DNA of 64,000 nt from Pseudomonas chlororaphis subsp. piscium (GTDB lineage: Bacteria > Pseudomonadota > Gammaproteobacteria > Pseudomonadales > Pseudomonadaceae). The notes under the pieces are model-generated. The model had not been told where the DNA came from, searched no databases, and saw only the letters and a list, made by a program, of their open reading frames with translations. Position numbers and translations under genes: made by a program. Position 1 is the first letter of the stretch; the number at the start of each line of letters is the position of its first letter. The stretch is from assembly GCF_003850345.1 (NCBI RefSeq), contig NZ_CP027707.1, positions 1 through 64,000 on the forward strand. The letters are read 5' to 3'. Shown here one piece after another: positions 43,325-51,541 of the stretch.

Positions 43325-43744
43325 TCAGATCACGCAGTTGACCATATGGTCTTCGGCCAGCAGCTCACGCTTGGCGTTGTACAGCCGGGCACTGGGGGTG
43401 AAACCCAGCGAGCGGGCTTCCAGCAGATAACGCTGGCCGGATTCGAAATGGTCGTAGCGCAGGCTCAGATAGCACAGGCGTTCCGCCGGATCGTTCATCA
43501 TGCCGAGGCGCCCGCTGAACACCTCGAAATCGAAACGCACCATCAACTCATGACTGCCCGGGGTGACCTGGAAGTAGCGGCCATCGTTCAGGCGCTGGTT
43601 GTCCAGGCGCTCGGCCATCAACAGCTTGCCGCCCGGCGTCGGGGTGGAGAAATCGACCCAGGCCTGTTGCGGGTCCACCGCCGGCAGAGGGCTGGAGCAG
43701 GCAACGAGGCCGGTCAGGGCAAGCAGCAGCAAGGGTTGGCGCAT
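43325..43744 (-). CDS. Putative lipoprotein, paralogue A
   Basis: The start MRQPLLLLALTGLVACSS at 43744 gives 139 residues with a clear lipobox (LTGLVAC). The mature part aligns with the product at 43787-44200: DPQQAWVDF, RYFQVTPGSHELMVRF, ESGQRYLLEARSLGF and SARLYNAKRELL. Both have about two cysteines near the middle and end. No family is recognised. The pair precedes the divergent lipoprotein peptidase. Confidence 0.8.
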   Translation of the reverse strand: MRQPLLLLALTGLVACSSPLPAVDPQQAWVDFSTPTPGGKLLMAERLDNQRLNDGRYFQVTPGSHELMVRFDFEVFSGRLGMMNDPAERLCYLSLRYDHFESGQRYLLEARSLGFTPSARLYNAKRELLAEDHMVNCVI

Positions 43745-43786
43745 GAGGTCGGGCCGTCCGGGGAAAGGCCTCAAGCATAGCGCCGA

Positions 43787-44200
43787 TCAGGTGCGCTGGC
43801 AGCCCGCCGGTTGGCCGGTACCCACCAGATTGCGCTGCTGGTCATAGAGCTTGGCCCAGGGCCGGAAGCCGATATTGCCGGTCTGCAACTGATAACGCTG
43901 GCCGGCGTTGAAGTCCTTGTATTTCACATTCAGCTGGCAGTCGCGCCACAGGGGTTCGCTGTCCGGGCCGATATTGCTGGGCTCCACGGCGAACTGGTAG
44001 CGCACCTTCAGCTCATGGTTGCCGGGCTGGACCTCGAAATATCGGCGGTCCGCCCAGGCCTTTTCGTCGACCTCCAGCGCCTGCAGCGCGGTGTCCTGGT
44101 GGCTGTCGAGGTCGATCCAGGCTTGCGTCGGATCGGGGGCGGGCAATCCGGCACAGCCGCTCAGGGTCAACAGTCCGGTGGTCAGCAGCAACACGCGCAT
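43787..44200 (-). CDS. Putative lipoprotein, paralogue B
   Basis: The 137-residue protein starts MRVLLLTTGLLTLSGC, a lipobox signal peptide. It shares with paralogue A the motifs DPTQAWIDL, RYFEVQPGNHELKVRY, NAGQRYQLQTGNIGF and AKLYDQQRNLV. GGAG precedes the ATG. It lies 42 bp upstream of paralogue A on the same strand, so the two are a tandem duplication in one transcript. Function unknown. Confidence 0.83.
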   Translation of the reverse strand: MRVLLLTTGLLTLSGCAGLPAPDPTQAWIDLDSHQDTALQALEVDEKAWADRRYFEVQPGNHELKVRYQFAVEPSNIGPDSEPLWRDCQLNVKYKDFNAGQRYQLQTGNIGFRPWAKLYDQQRNLVGTGQPAGCQRT

Positions 44201-44259
44201 AGCGAAACTCCAGGCAGGCGAGATAGTCTTGGGGGCAGACTCTCGAAGGATGATTCGAT

Positions 44260-45339
44260 TTGATTAGGCCGCGTTCAAGCCATGGGTTACTTGATCATCT
44301 TTTACGCTTTTTGTTTCCGGGCCTGGCGCTCTTGCTGCTCAACGGTTGTTCCAGCGTGGGTTACTACGGCCAGCTGGCCAGTGGCCAATGGCAGCTGTTG
44401 CGGGCCCGCACGCCGGTCGAACAGGTCATCGCCGACCCGGCTCGCGACCCGTTATTACGTGCTCATCTGACCCAGTCGCAGAAGGCCCGGCGCTTCGCCA
44501 GCCAGCACCTGCACCTGCCGGATAACCAGAGCTACCGCCTCTACGCCGACATTGGCCGGCCCTACGTGGTGTGGAATGTATTCAGCACCCCCGAGTTTTC
44601 CCTGAGCCCCAAGACCCACTGCTTTCCGATTGCCGGCTGCGTGGCCTATCGCGGCTACTACAGCCAGGGCGCGGCCCGCGGCGAGGCGGCCTTGCAGAAA
44701 CAGCAGGGCATGGATGTGGCCATCGGCGGGGTGGAGGCCTACTCGACCCTGGGCTGGTTCAACGACCCGATCCTCAGCTCGATGCTGCATTGGGGCGACG
44801 AGCGCCTGGCGACCCTGATCTTCCACGAGCTGGCCCATCAGCGCTTTTATGTGAAGGACGACACCGAGTTCAACGAGTCCTTCGCCACCTTCGTCGAGCA
44901 GGAAGGCACCCGGCAATGGCGCGCGGCACGCAACCTGCCGCCGGCCAGCGATGCCCTGGTCAAGCAGAAGGACCAGTTCATCCAACTGATCCTCGATACC
45001 CGCCAGCGCCTGGAACGCCTGTATGCCCTGCCGCTGTCCGCCGAGCAGATGCGCCAGCGCAAGGCCGCCGAGTTCGAACAGCTGCGCCGGGATTACCGAC
45101 AGCTGAAGGACAGCCAATGGCACGGTGACTCGCGCTACGACTTCTGGATCAATACCCCGCTGAACAACGCCAGGCTGTTGCCTTTCGGCCTGTACGACCA
45201 GTGGGTGCCGGCATTTGCCGCCTTGTTCCAGCAGGTGAACGGCGATTGGCCGGCGTTTTACCAGGCCGTGGAGAAACTCGGCGCGCTGCCGGCTGAAAAG
45301 CGCAAGGCGGCGTTGCAAGCCTTGATGGGTGGTGTCTGA
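44260..45339 (+). CDS. Lipoprotein zinc aminopeptidase (PF10023-type)
   Basis: The 359-residue protein starts with TTG 9 bp after GAAGGA; no in-frame ATG or GTG gives a full signal peptide. A lipobox LLLLNGCSS puts the lipid-modified cysteine near residue 30. The zinc site is FHELAHQRFYVKDDTEFNESFA: HELAH plus a downstream glutamate. This resembles the putative aminopeptidase family PF10023; the substrate is unknown. It is divergent from the lipoprotein pair. Confidence 0.85.
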   Translation: MIRPRSSHGLLDHLLRFLFPGLALLLLNGCSSVGYYGQLASGQWQLLRARTPVEQVIADPARDPLLRAHLTQSQKARRFASQHLHLPDNQSYRLYADIGRPYVVWNVFSTPEFSLSPKTHCFPIAGCVAYRGYYSQGAARGEAALQKQQGMDVAIGGVEAYSTLGWFNDPILSSMLHWGDERLATLIFHELAHQRFYVKDDTEFNESFATFVEQEGTRQWRAARNLPPASDALVKQKDQFIQLILDTRQRLERLYALPLSAEQMRQRKAAEFEQLRRDYRQLKDSQWHGDSRYDFWINTPLNNARLLPFGLYDQWVPAFAALFQQVNGDWPAFYQAVEKLGALPAEKRKAALQALMGGV

Positions 45340-45348
45340 AAGGACGCC

Positions 45349-45415
45349 ATCGCGGGCAAGCCTCGCTCCTACAAGGGGCCTGCGTGCTTCTGTAGGAGCG
45401 AGGCTTGCCCGCGAT
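45349..45415. repeat. REP pair with 25-bp perfect arms (REPIN)
   Basis: Two short-form REPs (45349-45373 and, inverted, 45391-45415) are perfectly complementary over 25 bp with a 17-bp loop. They lie immediately 3' of the RAYT gene. Confidence 0.93.
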
Positions 45416-45427
45416 GAGGTCGGATCG

Positions 45428-45886
45428 TCAAACCCATATCGCATCCCAAAGCGAATAATCCCCCACCCGCCTCACCAACCCCGCGCGTAACGGGTTGGCC
45501 ACGATATACCTTGCGACAGCCTGTAAATCCTCTTCCTTGCGAATGCCCCGATCATGGTAACCACGTTGCCAGACTGCCCCTTTGCGCCCCCGCTGGCGAT
45601 TCAACGATACGCAAATGCGCGAGCGAGTCCTGCCCATCAGCACTGGCAAGGTGGCGCCATGCAGTTCGACCAACCAGTGAAAATGATCGGGCATGACGAC
45701 AAAGGCCAGTGAGTGGGCGAGTTGTTCCTGTTCGGCCTGTTTGAACGCCGCCACTGCCAGGCGGCCCAAGTGGAAGTCGTTGAATAGCGGTTCCCGGTTC
45801 TGGGTGACGGAGGTGAGGACGTAGATTTGGCCGGGGTGCGAGTAGCGCCCGGTACGCAGGCGATGGGCGTGGGGTTTGCTGGGCAT
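45428..45886 (-). CDS. REP-associated tyrosine transposase (RAYT)
   Basis: RAYTs are HUH single-strand transposase relatives thought to disperse REP sequences. The 152-residue protein has the HUH metal site in VMPDHFHWLVEL and the likely catalytic tyrosine in ARYIVANPLRAGLV. An AAGGAGG site precedes the ATG. REPs of the same sequence class lie on both sides (45349-45415 and 45979-46003). Most of the window's short-form REPs share this sequence, so this RAYT is the probable driver. Confidence 0.92.
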   Translation of the reverse strand: MPSKPHAHRLRTGRYSHPGQIYVLTSVTQNREPLFNDFHLGRLAVAAFKQAEQEQLAHSLAFVVMPDHFHWLVELHGATLPVLMGRTRSRICVSLNRQRGRKGAVWQRGYHDRGIRKEEDLQAVARYIVANPLRAGLVRRVGDYSLWDAIWV

Positions 45887-45978
45887 GGGAGATCCTCCTT
45901 GATCGTGTTTTTCAGGCTAGATCGAAGAAGGGCGGGACGGGGTTTGTCTGTTGTGCGGGATGTGTCTGGGGGGACGCT

Positions 45979-46003
45979 ATCGCGGGCAAGCCTCGCTCCT
46001 ACA
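45979..46003 (+). repeat. Single REP upstream of the RAYT gene
   Basis: This 25-bp REP is identical to the first arm at 45349-45373 and in the same orientation, completing REP flanking of the RAYT gene. Confidence 0.9.
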
Positions 46004-46034
46004 GAAGTACGCAAGCCCTGCGATAGCTATCGGC

Positions 46035-46685
46035 TCAGCGTTGCAGGAACGCCTGATGCAGCTCATCCAGGGTCTGGAAGTGATAGGCCGGCGCCTCGGC
46101 GCTCAACTCTTCGTGGCTGCCGAAGCCATACCCCACCGCCGCCGCATCCAGCCCGTTGTTTCGGGCGCCGATCAGGTCGTGTTTGCGGTCGCCGATCATC
46201 AGGGTATCGCTTGGGTCCAGGCCTTCCTCGCTGATCAGGTGGCGGATCAGCTCGACCTTGTCGGTGCGGGTGCCGTCCAGTTCGCTGCCGTAGATCACCT
46301 TGAAGTGCCGGGCAAAATCGAAATGCCGGGCGATCTCGCGGGCGAACACCCACGGCTTGGAAGTCGCGATGTATAGCTGGCGGCCCTGCCCGCCGAGGGT
46401 TTCCAGCAGCGGCGTGACACCGTCGAACACGCGGTTCTCATACAGGCCGGTGACCTTGAAACGCTCGCGGTAGAAATTCACCGCCTCCCAGGCCCTGGCT
46501 TCGTCGAACCCATAGAACTGCATGAACGCCTGCAGCAGCGGTGGGCCGATGAAGTGTTCCAGCTTGCTCAGGTCGGGTTCGTCGATGCCCAGCTTGCCGA
46601 GGGCGAACTGGATCGAGCGGGTAATGCCTTCGCGCGGGTCGGTCAGGGTGCCATCGAGGTCGAACAGAACGGTTTGGTAATGCAT
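46035..46685 (-). CDS. HAD-superfamily phosphatase (Gph-like)
   Basis: The start MHYQTVLFDLDGTLTDPREG at 46685, with AGGAA upstream, gives 216 residues. HAD motifs are DLDGT (I), YIATSKP (II) and MIGDRKHDLIGARNNG (IV), and an alpha-helical cap lies between. It resembles phosphoglycolate phosphatase and 5'-nucleotidase-type HADs; the substrate is not clear. It lies 29 bp after the gamma-carbonic-anhydrase stop on the same strand. Confidence 0.9.
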   Translation of the reverse strand: MHYQTVLFDLDGTLTDPREGITRSIQFALGKLGIDEPDLSKLEHFIGPPLLQAFMQFYGFDEARAWEAVNFYRERFKVTGLYENRVFDGVTPLLETLGGQGRQLYIATSKPWVFAREIARHFDFARHFKVIYGSELDGTRTDKVELIRHLISEEGLDPSDTLMIGDRKHDLIGARNNGLDAAAVGYGFGSHEELSAEAPAYHFQTLDELHQAFLQR

Positions 46686-46714
46686 GGGGATTCCTGGGGC
46701 AGTGGGTCGGGGGC

Positions 46715-47281
46715 TCAAGCCTGGTCGTAGCCTTCGGCCAGGTGCAGGTCCTTGAGCTTCACGTAGTTGGCGGCGCTGTAGGTGAAGAAGGCACGCTCCT
46801 TGTCGGTCAGCGGGCGGGCCTGTTTCACCGGGCTACCCACGTAGAGGAAGCCGCTTTCCAGGCGTTTGCCCGGCGGCACCAGGCTGCCGGCGCCGACGAT
46901 CACGTCGTCTTCCACCACCGCGCCGTCCATGACGATGCTGCCCATGCCGATCAGCACCCGGCTGCCGACGCTGCAACCGTGCAGCATCACTTTGTGGGCG
47001 ATGGTCACGTCGTCGCCGATCAGCAGCGGGAAGCCGTCCGGGTTGAAGGGGCCGGCGTGGGTGATGTGCAGCACGCTGCCGTCCTGCACGCTGGTGCGGG
47101 CGCCGATGCGGATGCGGTGCATGTCGCCGCGGATCACCGTCAGTGGCCAGACCGAGCTGTCGGCGCCGATTTCGACGTCGCCGATCACCACCGCCGAACT
47201 ATCGACGAAGGCCCGCGGGCCAAGGATGGGCGTGTGGTTCTGATAGCTGCGAATGGCCAAGTTGGATACCTGTTCTGACAT
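46715..47281 (-). CDS. Gamma-class carbonic anhydrase family protein
   Basis: The 188-residue protein forms a left-handed beta helix of hexapeptide repeats (VVIGDVEIGADSSVWPLTVIRGD, VVEDDVIVGAGSLVPPG). Metal-binding histidines are in LHITHAG and TIAHKVMLHG. Members include CaiE/PaaY-like proteins, so zinc-dependent CO2 hydration or thioester hydrolysis are both possible. It diverges from prlC, as PA0066/PA0067 do. Confidence 0.88.
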   Translation of the reverse strand: MSEQVSNLAIRSYQNHTPILGPRAFVDSSAVVIGDVEIGADSSVWPLTVIRGDMHRIRIGARTSVQDGSVLHITHAGPFNPDGFPLLIGDDVTIAHKVMLHGCSVGSRVLIGMGSIVMDGAVVEDDVIVGAGSLVPPGKRLESGFLYVGSPVKQARPLTDKERAFFTYSAANYVKLKDLHLAEGYDQA

Positions 47282-47362
47282 TTATTAATGGGGGCGATAG
47301 CTGCGGTCGGTGTCGATTGTAATTAAGATGGCGCTACGTTTCTTCCAGCCAAGGTGCCAACC

Positions 47363-49414
47363 GTGAGTGTGAACAACCCTCTTCTGCAGCCCTACGACCT
47401 GCCGCCGTTTTCGGCGATCCGCGCCGAGCACGTACAGCCGGCCATCGAACAGATCCTGGCTGACAACCGCGCCGCCATTGCTGAAATCCTCAAGAACCAG
47501 GGCACGCAACCGACCTGGGCCGGCCTGGTATTGGCCATGGACGAACTCAACGACCGCCTGGGCGCGGCCTGGAGCCCGGTCAGCCACCTCAATGCCGTGT
47601 GCAACAGCGCCGAACTGCGCGAGGCCTACGAGTCCTGCCTACCTGCCCTGAGCGCCTACGCCACTGAGCTGGGGCAGAACCCTGAGCTGTTCCAGGCCTT
47701 CGAAGCCCTGGCGGGCAGCCCGGAAGCCGCCGGTTTCGACGTGGCGCAGAAAACTATCCTGGAACACTCCCTGCGTGACTTCCGCCTGTCGGGTATCGAC
47801 CTGCCGCCCGAGCAGCAGAAGCGTTACGCCGAAGTGCAGAGCAAGCTCTCCGAACTGGGCAGCCGCTTCTCCAACCAGCTGCTCGACGCCACCCAGGCCT
47901 GGACCAAGCACGTCACCGACGAAGCAGCCCTGGCCGGCCTGACCGCTTCGGCCAAGGCGCAGATGGCTGCCGCGGCCCAGGCCAAGGATCTGCAAGGCTG
48001 GCTGATCACCCTGGAATTCCCCAGCTACTACGCGGTGATGACCTACGCCCAAGACCGCGCGCTGCGCGAAGAAGTCTACGCCGCCTACTGCACCCGCGCC
48101 TCGGACCAGGGGCCGAACGCCGGCCAGAACGACAACGGCCCGGTCATGGAAGAAATCCTCGACCTGCGCCAGGAACTGGCCCAGCTGCTGGGCTACGCCA
48201 ACTTCGCCGAGCTGAGCCTGGCCACCAAGATGGCCGAGTCCGGCGACCAGGTGCTGAGTTTCCTGCGTGACCTGGCCAAGCGCAGCAAGCCGTTCGCCGC
48301 CCAGGACCTGCAACAGCTCAAGGCCTACGCCGCCGAGCAAGGCTGCCCGGACCTGCAAAGCTGGGACAGTGGTTTCTACGGCGAGAAGCTGCGCGAGCAG
48401 CGCTACAGCGTGGCCCAGGAAACCCTGCGCGCCTACTTCCCGATCGACAAGGTGCTCGGCGGCCTGTTCGCCATCGTCCAGCGCCTGTACGGCATCGAGA
48501 TCGCCGAACTGAAAGGCTTCGACACCTGGCACCCGGACGTACGCCTGTTCGAGATCAAGGAAAACGGCCAGCACGTGGGCCGCTTCTTCTTCGATCTGTA
48601 TGCCCGCGCCAACAAGCGTGGCGGTGCCTGGATGGACGGCGCCCGCGACCGTCGCCGCACTTTCGAAGGCGTGCTGCAGAGCCCGGTGGCCAACCTGGTG
48701 TGCAACTTCACCCCGGCCGACAGCGGCAAGCCTGCCCTGCTGACCCACGATGAAGTCACCACCCTGTTCCACGAATTCGGCCATGGCCTGCACCACCTGC
48801 TGACCCGCGTCGAGTATTCCGGCGTATCCGGCATCAATGGCGTGGCCTGGGACGCGGTGGAGCTGCCGAGCCAATTCATGGAGAACTGGTGCTGGGAGCC
48901 GGAAGGCCTGGCGCTGATCTCCGGTCACTATGAAACCGGTGAGCCGCTGCCCCAGGACCTGCTGGAAAAAATGCTCGCGGCGAAGAACTTCCAGTCCGGC
49001 CTGATGATGGTGCGCCAGCTGGAGTTCTCGCTGTTCGACTTCGAACTGCATGCCACCCACGGCGACGGCCGTGCCGTGCTGCAAGTGCTCGAAGGCGTGC
49101 GCGACGAGGTCTCGGTGATGCGTCCGCCGGCCTACAACCGCTTCCCTAACAGCTTCGCCCACATCTTCGCCGGCGGTTACGCGGCGGGTTACTACAGCTA
49201 CAAGTGGGCCGAAGTGCTGTCGGCCGATGCCTTCTCGAAGTTCGAGGAAGAAGGCGTGCTGAATGCCGAGACCGGTCGCGCGTTCCGCGAAGCGATCCTG
49301 GCCCGCGGCGGCTCCCAGGAGCCAATGGTGCTGTTCGTCGACTTCCGCGGACGCGCGCCGTCGATTGACGCACTCTTGCGTCACAGCGGCCTGAGCGAGG
49401 ACGCAGCGGCATGA
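47363..49414 (+). CDS. prlC: Oligopeptidase A
   Basis: PrlC is a cytoplasmic M3-family zinc peptidase that degrades short peptides and cleaved signal peptides. I chose the GTG at 47363 because AAGGTG lies 6 bp upstream; this gives 683 residues. The zinc site is TLFHEFGHGLHHLL with a downstream glutamate in the ELPSQFMENWCWE region. The C-terminal GGYAAGYYSYKWAEVLSADAF is typical. The yheV-like gene overlaps its stop by 4 bp (ATGA). Confidence 0.97.
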   Translation: MSVNNPLLQPYDLPPFSAIRAEHVQPAIEQILADNRAAIAEILKNQGTQPTWAGLVLAMDELNDRLGAAWSPVSHLNAVCNSAELREAYESCLPALSAYATELGQNPELFQAFEALAGSPEAAGFDVAQKTILEHSLRDFRLSGIDLPPEQQKRYAEVQSKLSELGSRFSNQLLDATQAWTKHVTDEAALAGLTASAKAQMAAAAQAKDLQGWLITLEFPSYYAVMTYAQDRALREEVYAAYCTRASDQGPNAGQNDNGPVMEEILDLRQELAQLLGYANFAELSLATKMAESGDQVLSFLRDLAKRSKPFAAQDLQQLKAYAAEQGCPDLQSWDSGFYGEKLREQRYSVAQETLRAYFPIDKVLGGLFAIVQRLYGIEIAELKGFDTWHPDVRLFEIKENGQHVGRFFFDLYARANKRGGAWMDGARDRRRTFEGVLQSPVANLVCNFTPADSGKPALLTHDEVTTLFHEFGHGLHHLLTRVEYSGVSGINGVAWDAVELPSQFMENWCWEPEGLALISGHYETGEPLPQDLLEKMLAAKNFQSGLMMVRQLEFSLFDFELHATHGDGRAVLQVLEGVRDEVSVMRPPAYNRFPNSFAHIFAGGYAAGYYSYKWAEVLSADAFSKFEEEGVLNAETGRAFREAILARGGSQEPMVLFVDFRGRAPSIDALLRHSGLSEDAAA

Positions 49415-49698
49415 GCGAGGGGCCAGTGAAGACGAAAAAACGCTTTATCGCCGGGGCGGTCTGCCCGGCGTGCAGCGAGCAGGACAAGTTGATGATGTGG
49501 AGCGAAGACGAGGTTCCCCATCGCGAGTGCGTGGCCTGCGGCTATTCCGACACCCTGAATGAACAGGGCCTGTCGGTGCCCAAGGAGCTAGGCACGCGGG
49601 TCAACACCACGGCCCTGAAGGTGCCGGATGCCAAGGTCCAGTCGGTGCAGTTTTTCCCCAACCCCAAGTTGAAGAAAAAGACCGACGAGCCCAAGTAA
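49411..49698 (+). CDS. yheV: YheV-family putative metal-binding protein
   Basis: The 95-residue protein has a zinc-ribbon-like pair of CxxC motifs, AVCPACSEQDK and ECVACGYSD, and a basic tail KLKKKTDEPK. The family is a conserved gammaproteobacterial protein without assigned function. Its start overlaps the prlC stop, so the two are co-translated. Confidence 0.9.
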   Translation: MSEGPVKTKKRFIAGAVCPACSEQDKLMMWSEDEVPHRECVACGYSDTLNEQGLSVPKELGTRVNTTALKVPDAKVQSVQFFPNPKLKKKTDEPK

Positions 49699-49710
49699 CT
49701 GCAAATCCCC

Positions 49711-49790
49711 TGTAGGAGCGCAGCTTGCGCGCGATAGCGGTGTATCAGATACACCGCGGTGCTTTGATCGCCAGCAAGCTTGGCTCCTAC
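49711..49790. repeat. Diverged REP pair
   Basis: Two REP-like arms (49711-49735 with CAGCTTGCGCGCGAT, and 49766-49790, CCAGCAAGCTTGGCTCCTAC) are inverted but imperfect. They represent a different REP class from the RAYT-flanking one. Confidence 0.75.
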
Positions 49791-49833
49791 CGGGATGCGG
49801 TCGAAGCTCAATTCTGCAGCCCCACGTAGCCGG

Positions 49834-50490
49834 TTAATTCGCCGGCTTGCTGGCGCTCACCGTCTCGAACCAGCTCTTCACCGAACAGGTGGCGAACACG
49901 CTGGTGCTGCAATCGCCATTGGCCAGGGCGGTGCGCAACTTGTCGATATCGGCCTGCATCATGTAGCGAATACCGTCCTTGAAGTGGGAACTGTCGCCAA
50001 ATCCGCCTCCGGTCATTTCATTCAGCGCCTCCTCCTTGCTCCAGCCTTGAACCACCACCCGGTACATCGCCGACATCAGGCCGGTGCGGTCCGAGCCGTG
50101 CTTGCAGTGCATCAGCACCGGGCCGTCGCTTTCGGCGTTCTGGATCGCGCGCAAGGCCGCCAGCACGTCGGCGTCGTCCACGTGATTGGTCCGGTAAGGC
50201 AGTTGCACCTGCTTGATTCCCGGGGCCTGCAGCCAACTGGCATCGGACTCCGGCAGGAAGTTGATCACCGTGCCCACCTTGAGCTTTTCCAGCAAAGGCA
50301 CGGCGCCGCTGTCCGGCAAGGCGCTGCGGTACAGCGTTGGCGACATCTGGTACAGGTTGTAGTGGGTTTCCACGGGCTGGGCCCATTGGGCCGGGCGGGT
50401 CGCGCCGGTTTCGGCGGCCTGCGCCTGGGGCCAAGCGATCAGCGTCAGCAGGGACAGGCAGAGAGCGGGAAGGATACGAAAGTTGTGCAT
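49834..50490 (-). CDS. tpbA: Periplasmic dual-specificity phosphatase, TpbA-like
   Basis: The 218-residue protein has a signal peptide (about 1-25) and a CX5R phosphatase loop, HCKHGSDRTG, with a general-acid candidate in HVDDADV. From memory it resembles P. aeruginosa TpbA over its length (NLYQMSPTLYRSALPDSG, MYRVVVQGWSKEEALNEM, ANGDCS). TpbA dephosphorylates the diguanylate cyclase TpbB in the periplasm and lowers c-di-GMP. No tpbB is adjacent, so equivalence is inferred. Confidence 0.8.
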   Translation of the reverse strand: MHNFRILPALCLSLLTLIAWPQAQAAETGATRPAQWAQPVETHYNLYQMSPTLYRSALPDSGAVPLLEKLKVGTVINFLPESDASWLQAPGIKQVQLPYRTNHVDDADVLAALRAIQNAESDGPVLMHCKHGSDRTGLMSAMYRVVVQGWSKEEALNEMTGGGFGDSSHFKDGIRYMMQADIDKLRTALANGDCSTSVFATCSVKSWFETVSASKPAN

Positions 50491-50795
50491 GCAGAAGGCC
50501 GTGACCGGAAATGGGGGTAGATGGAGCCTAGCTTCTATCCGGGCCGGTCAACGCCCTGTGAGACGCTTGTCAAAGAAACGTGAAGCCGGGGCGATAGAGG
50601 TTTTTTCTCGGCAATCGCGACTTTTTTCCAGCGCAAACGATTTATTCGAATGCTTAGCCTGCTACCATTTGTAACCAAAGTTTGCTGAACTGTGTTTCCC
50701 CGGCGTCGGGGTCGACCCGCTGCGCCGTCAGAACGACAAGCCACGCCATGACGCGGCTGCCCAACCCGTGAATGCCTAGTGTGAGGTGCACCCCC

Positions 50796-51539
50796 ATGTC
50801 TGATCACGATCAAGACAACCCGCGGCGTGAGTTTCTGCGCAAATCCCTGACCTTGATCCCAGTGGTCACGGTCGCCAGTACTGGCCTCGGCAGCTCGATG
50901 CTGATGGCCGCCCCCGAAGCGCCCAAGTCGGTGGAACCGGCCCGAACCCCGGTCAGTACCGAGGCTTACCAGCCGGCCTACTTCACCGCCGAAGAATGGG
51001 CCTTTGTCCAGGCCGCGGTAGAGCGCCTGATCCCGGCCGACGAACAAGGCCCGGGCGCCCTGGAAGCCGGCGTGCCGGAATACATCGACCGGCAGATGAA
51101 CACCCCCTACGCCGCGGGCGCCCTGTGGTACATGCAAGGTCCGTTCAACGCCGACGCCGCGCCGGAGATGGGCTGGCAGAGCAAGCTGGTACCCAAGGAG
51201 ATCTATCGCCTGGGCATTGCCGCGACGGATGCTTGGTCGAAAGCCTTCAACGGTAAAACATTTGCCGCGCAAGACAGCGCTACCCGGGACGATTTGCTCA
51301 AGCAGCTCGAAGCGGGAAAACCTCAATTCGATAGCGTTCCGCCGAAGATTTTCTTCAACCTTTTGCTGCAAAACACCAAGGAAGGGTTCTTCTGCGACCC
51401 GATCCACGGCGGCAATAAAGGCATGGTCGGCTGGACGTTGATCGGCTTCCCCGGCGCGCGCGCCGATTTCATGGACTGGGTGGAACGTAACGAGCAATAC
51501 CCTTTCCCGGCAGTGTCGATTCGCGGCGAGAGGGCTTGA
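50796..51539 (+). CDS. Gluconate 2-dehydrogenase gamma subunit (Tat-exported)
   Basis: The ATG at 50796, after GAGGTG, gives 247 residues. A twin-arginine signal, RREFLRKS (residues 10-17), leads into a hydrophobic stretch. The rest is the gluconate-2-dehydrogenase subunit 3 domain (YFTAEEWAFVQAAVERLIPADEQGPGALEAGVPEYIDRQM). It probably carries the flavoprotein across the membrane by the Tat route. The next gene starts 2 bp after its stop. Confidence 0.93.
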   Translation: MSDHDQDNPRREFLRKSLTLIPVVTVASTGLGSSMLMAAPEAPKSVEPARTPVSTEAYQPAYFTAEEWAFVQAAVERLIPADEQGPGALEAGVPEYIDRQMNTPYAAGALWYMQGPFNADAAPEMGWQSKLVPKEIYRLGIAATDAWSKAFNGKTFAAQDSATRDDLLKQLEAGKPQFDSVPPKIFFNLLLQNTKEGFFCDPIHGGNKGMVGWTLIGFPGARADFMDWVERNEQYPFPAVSIRGERA

Positions 51540-51541
51540 GC

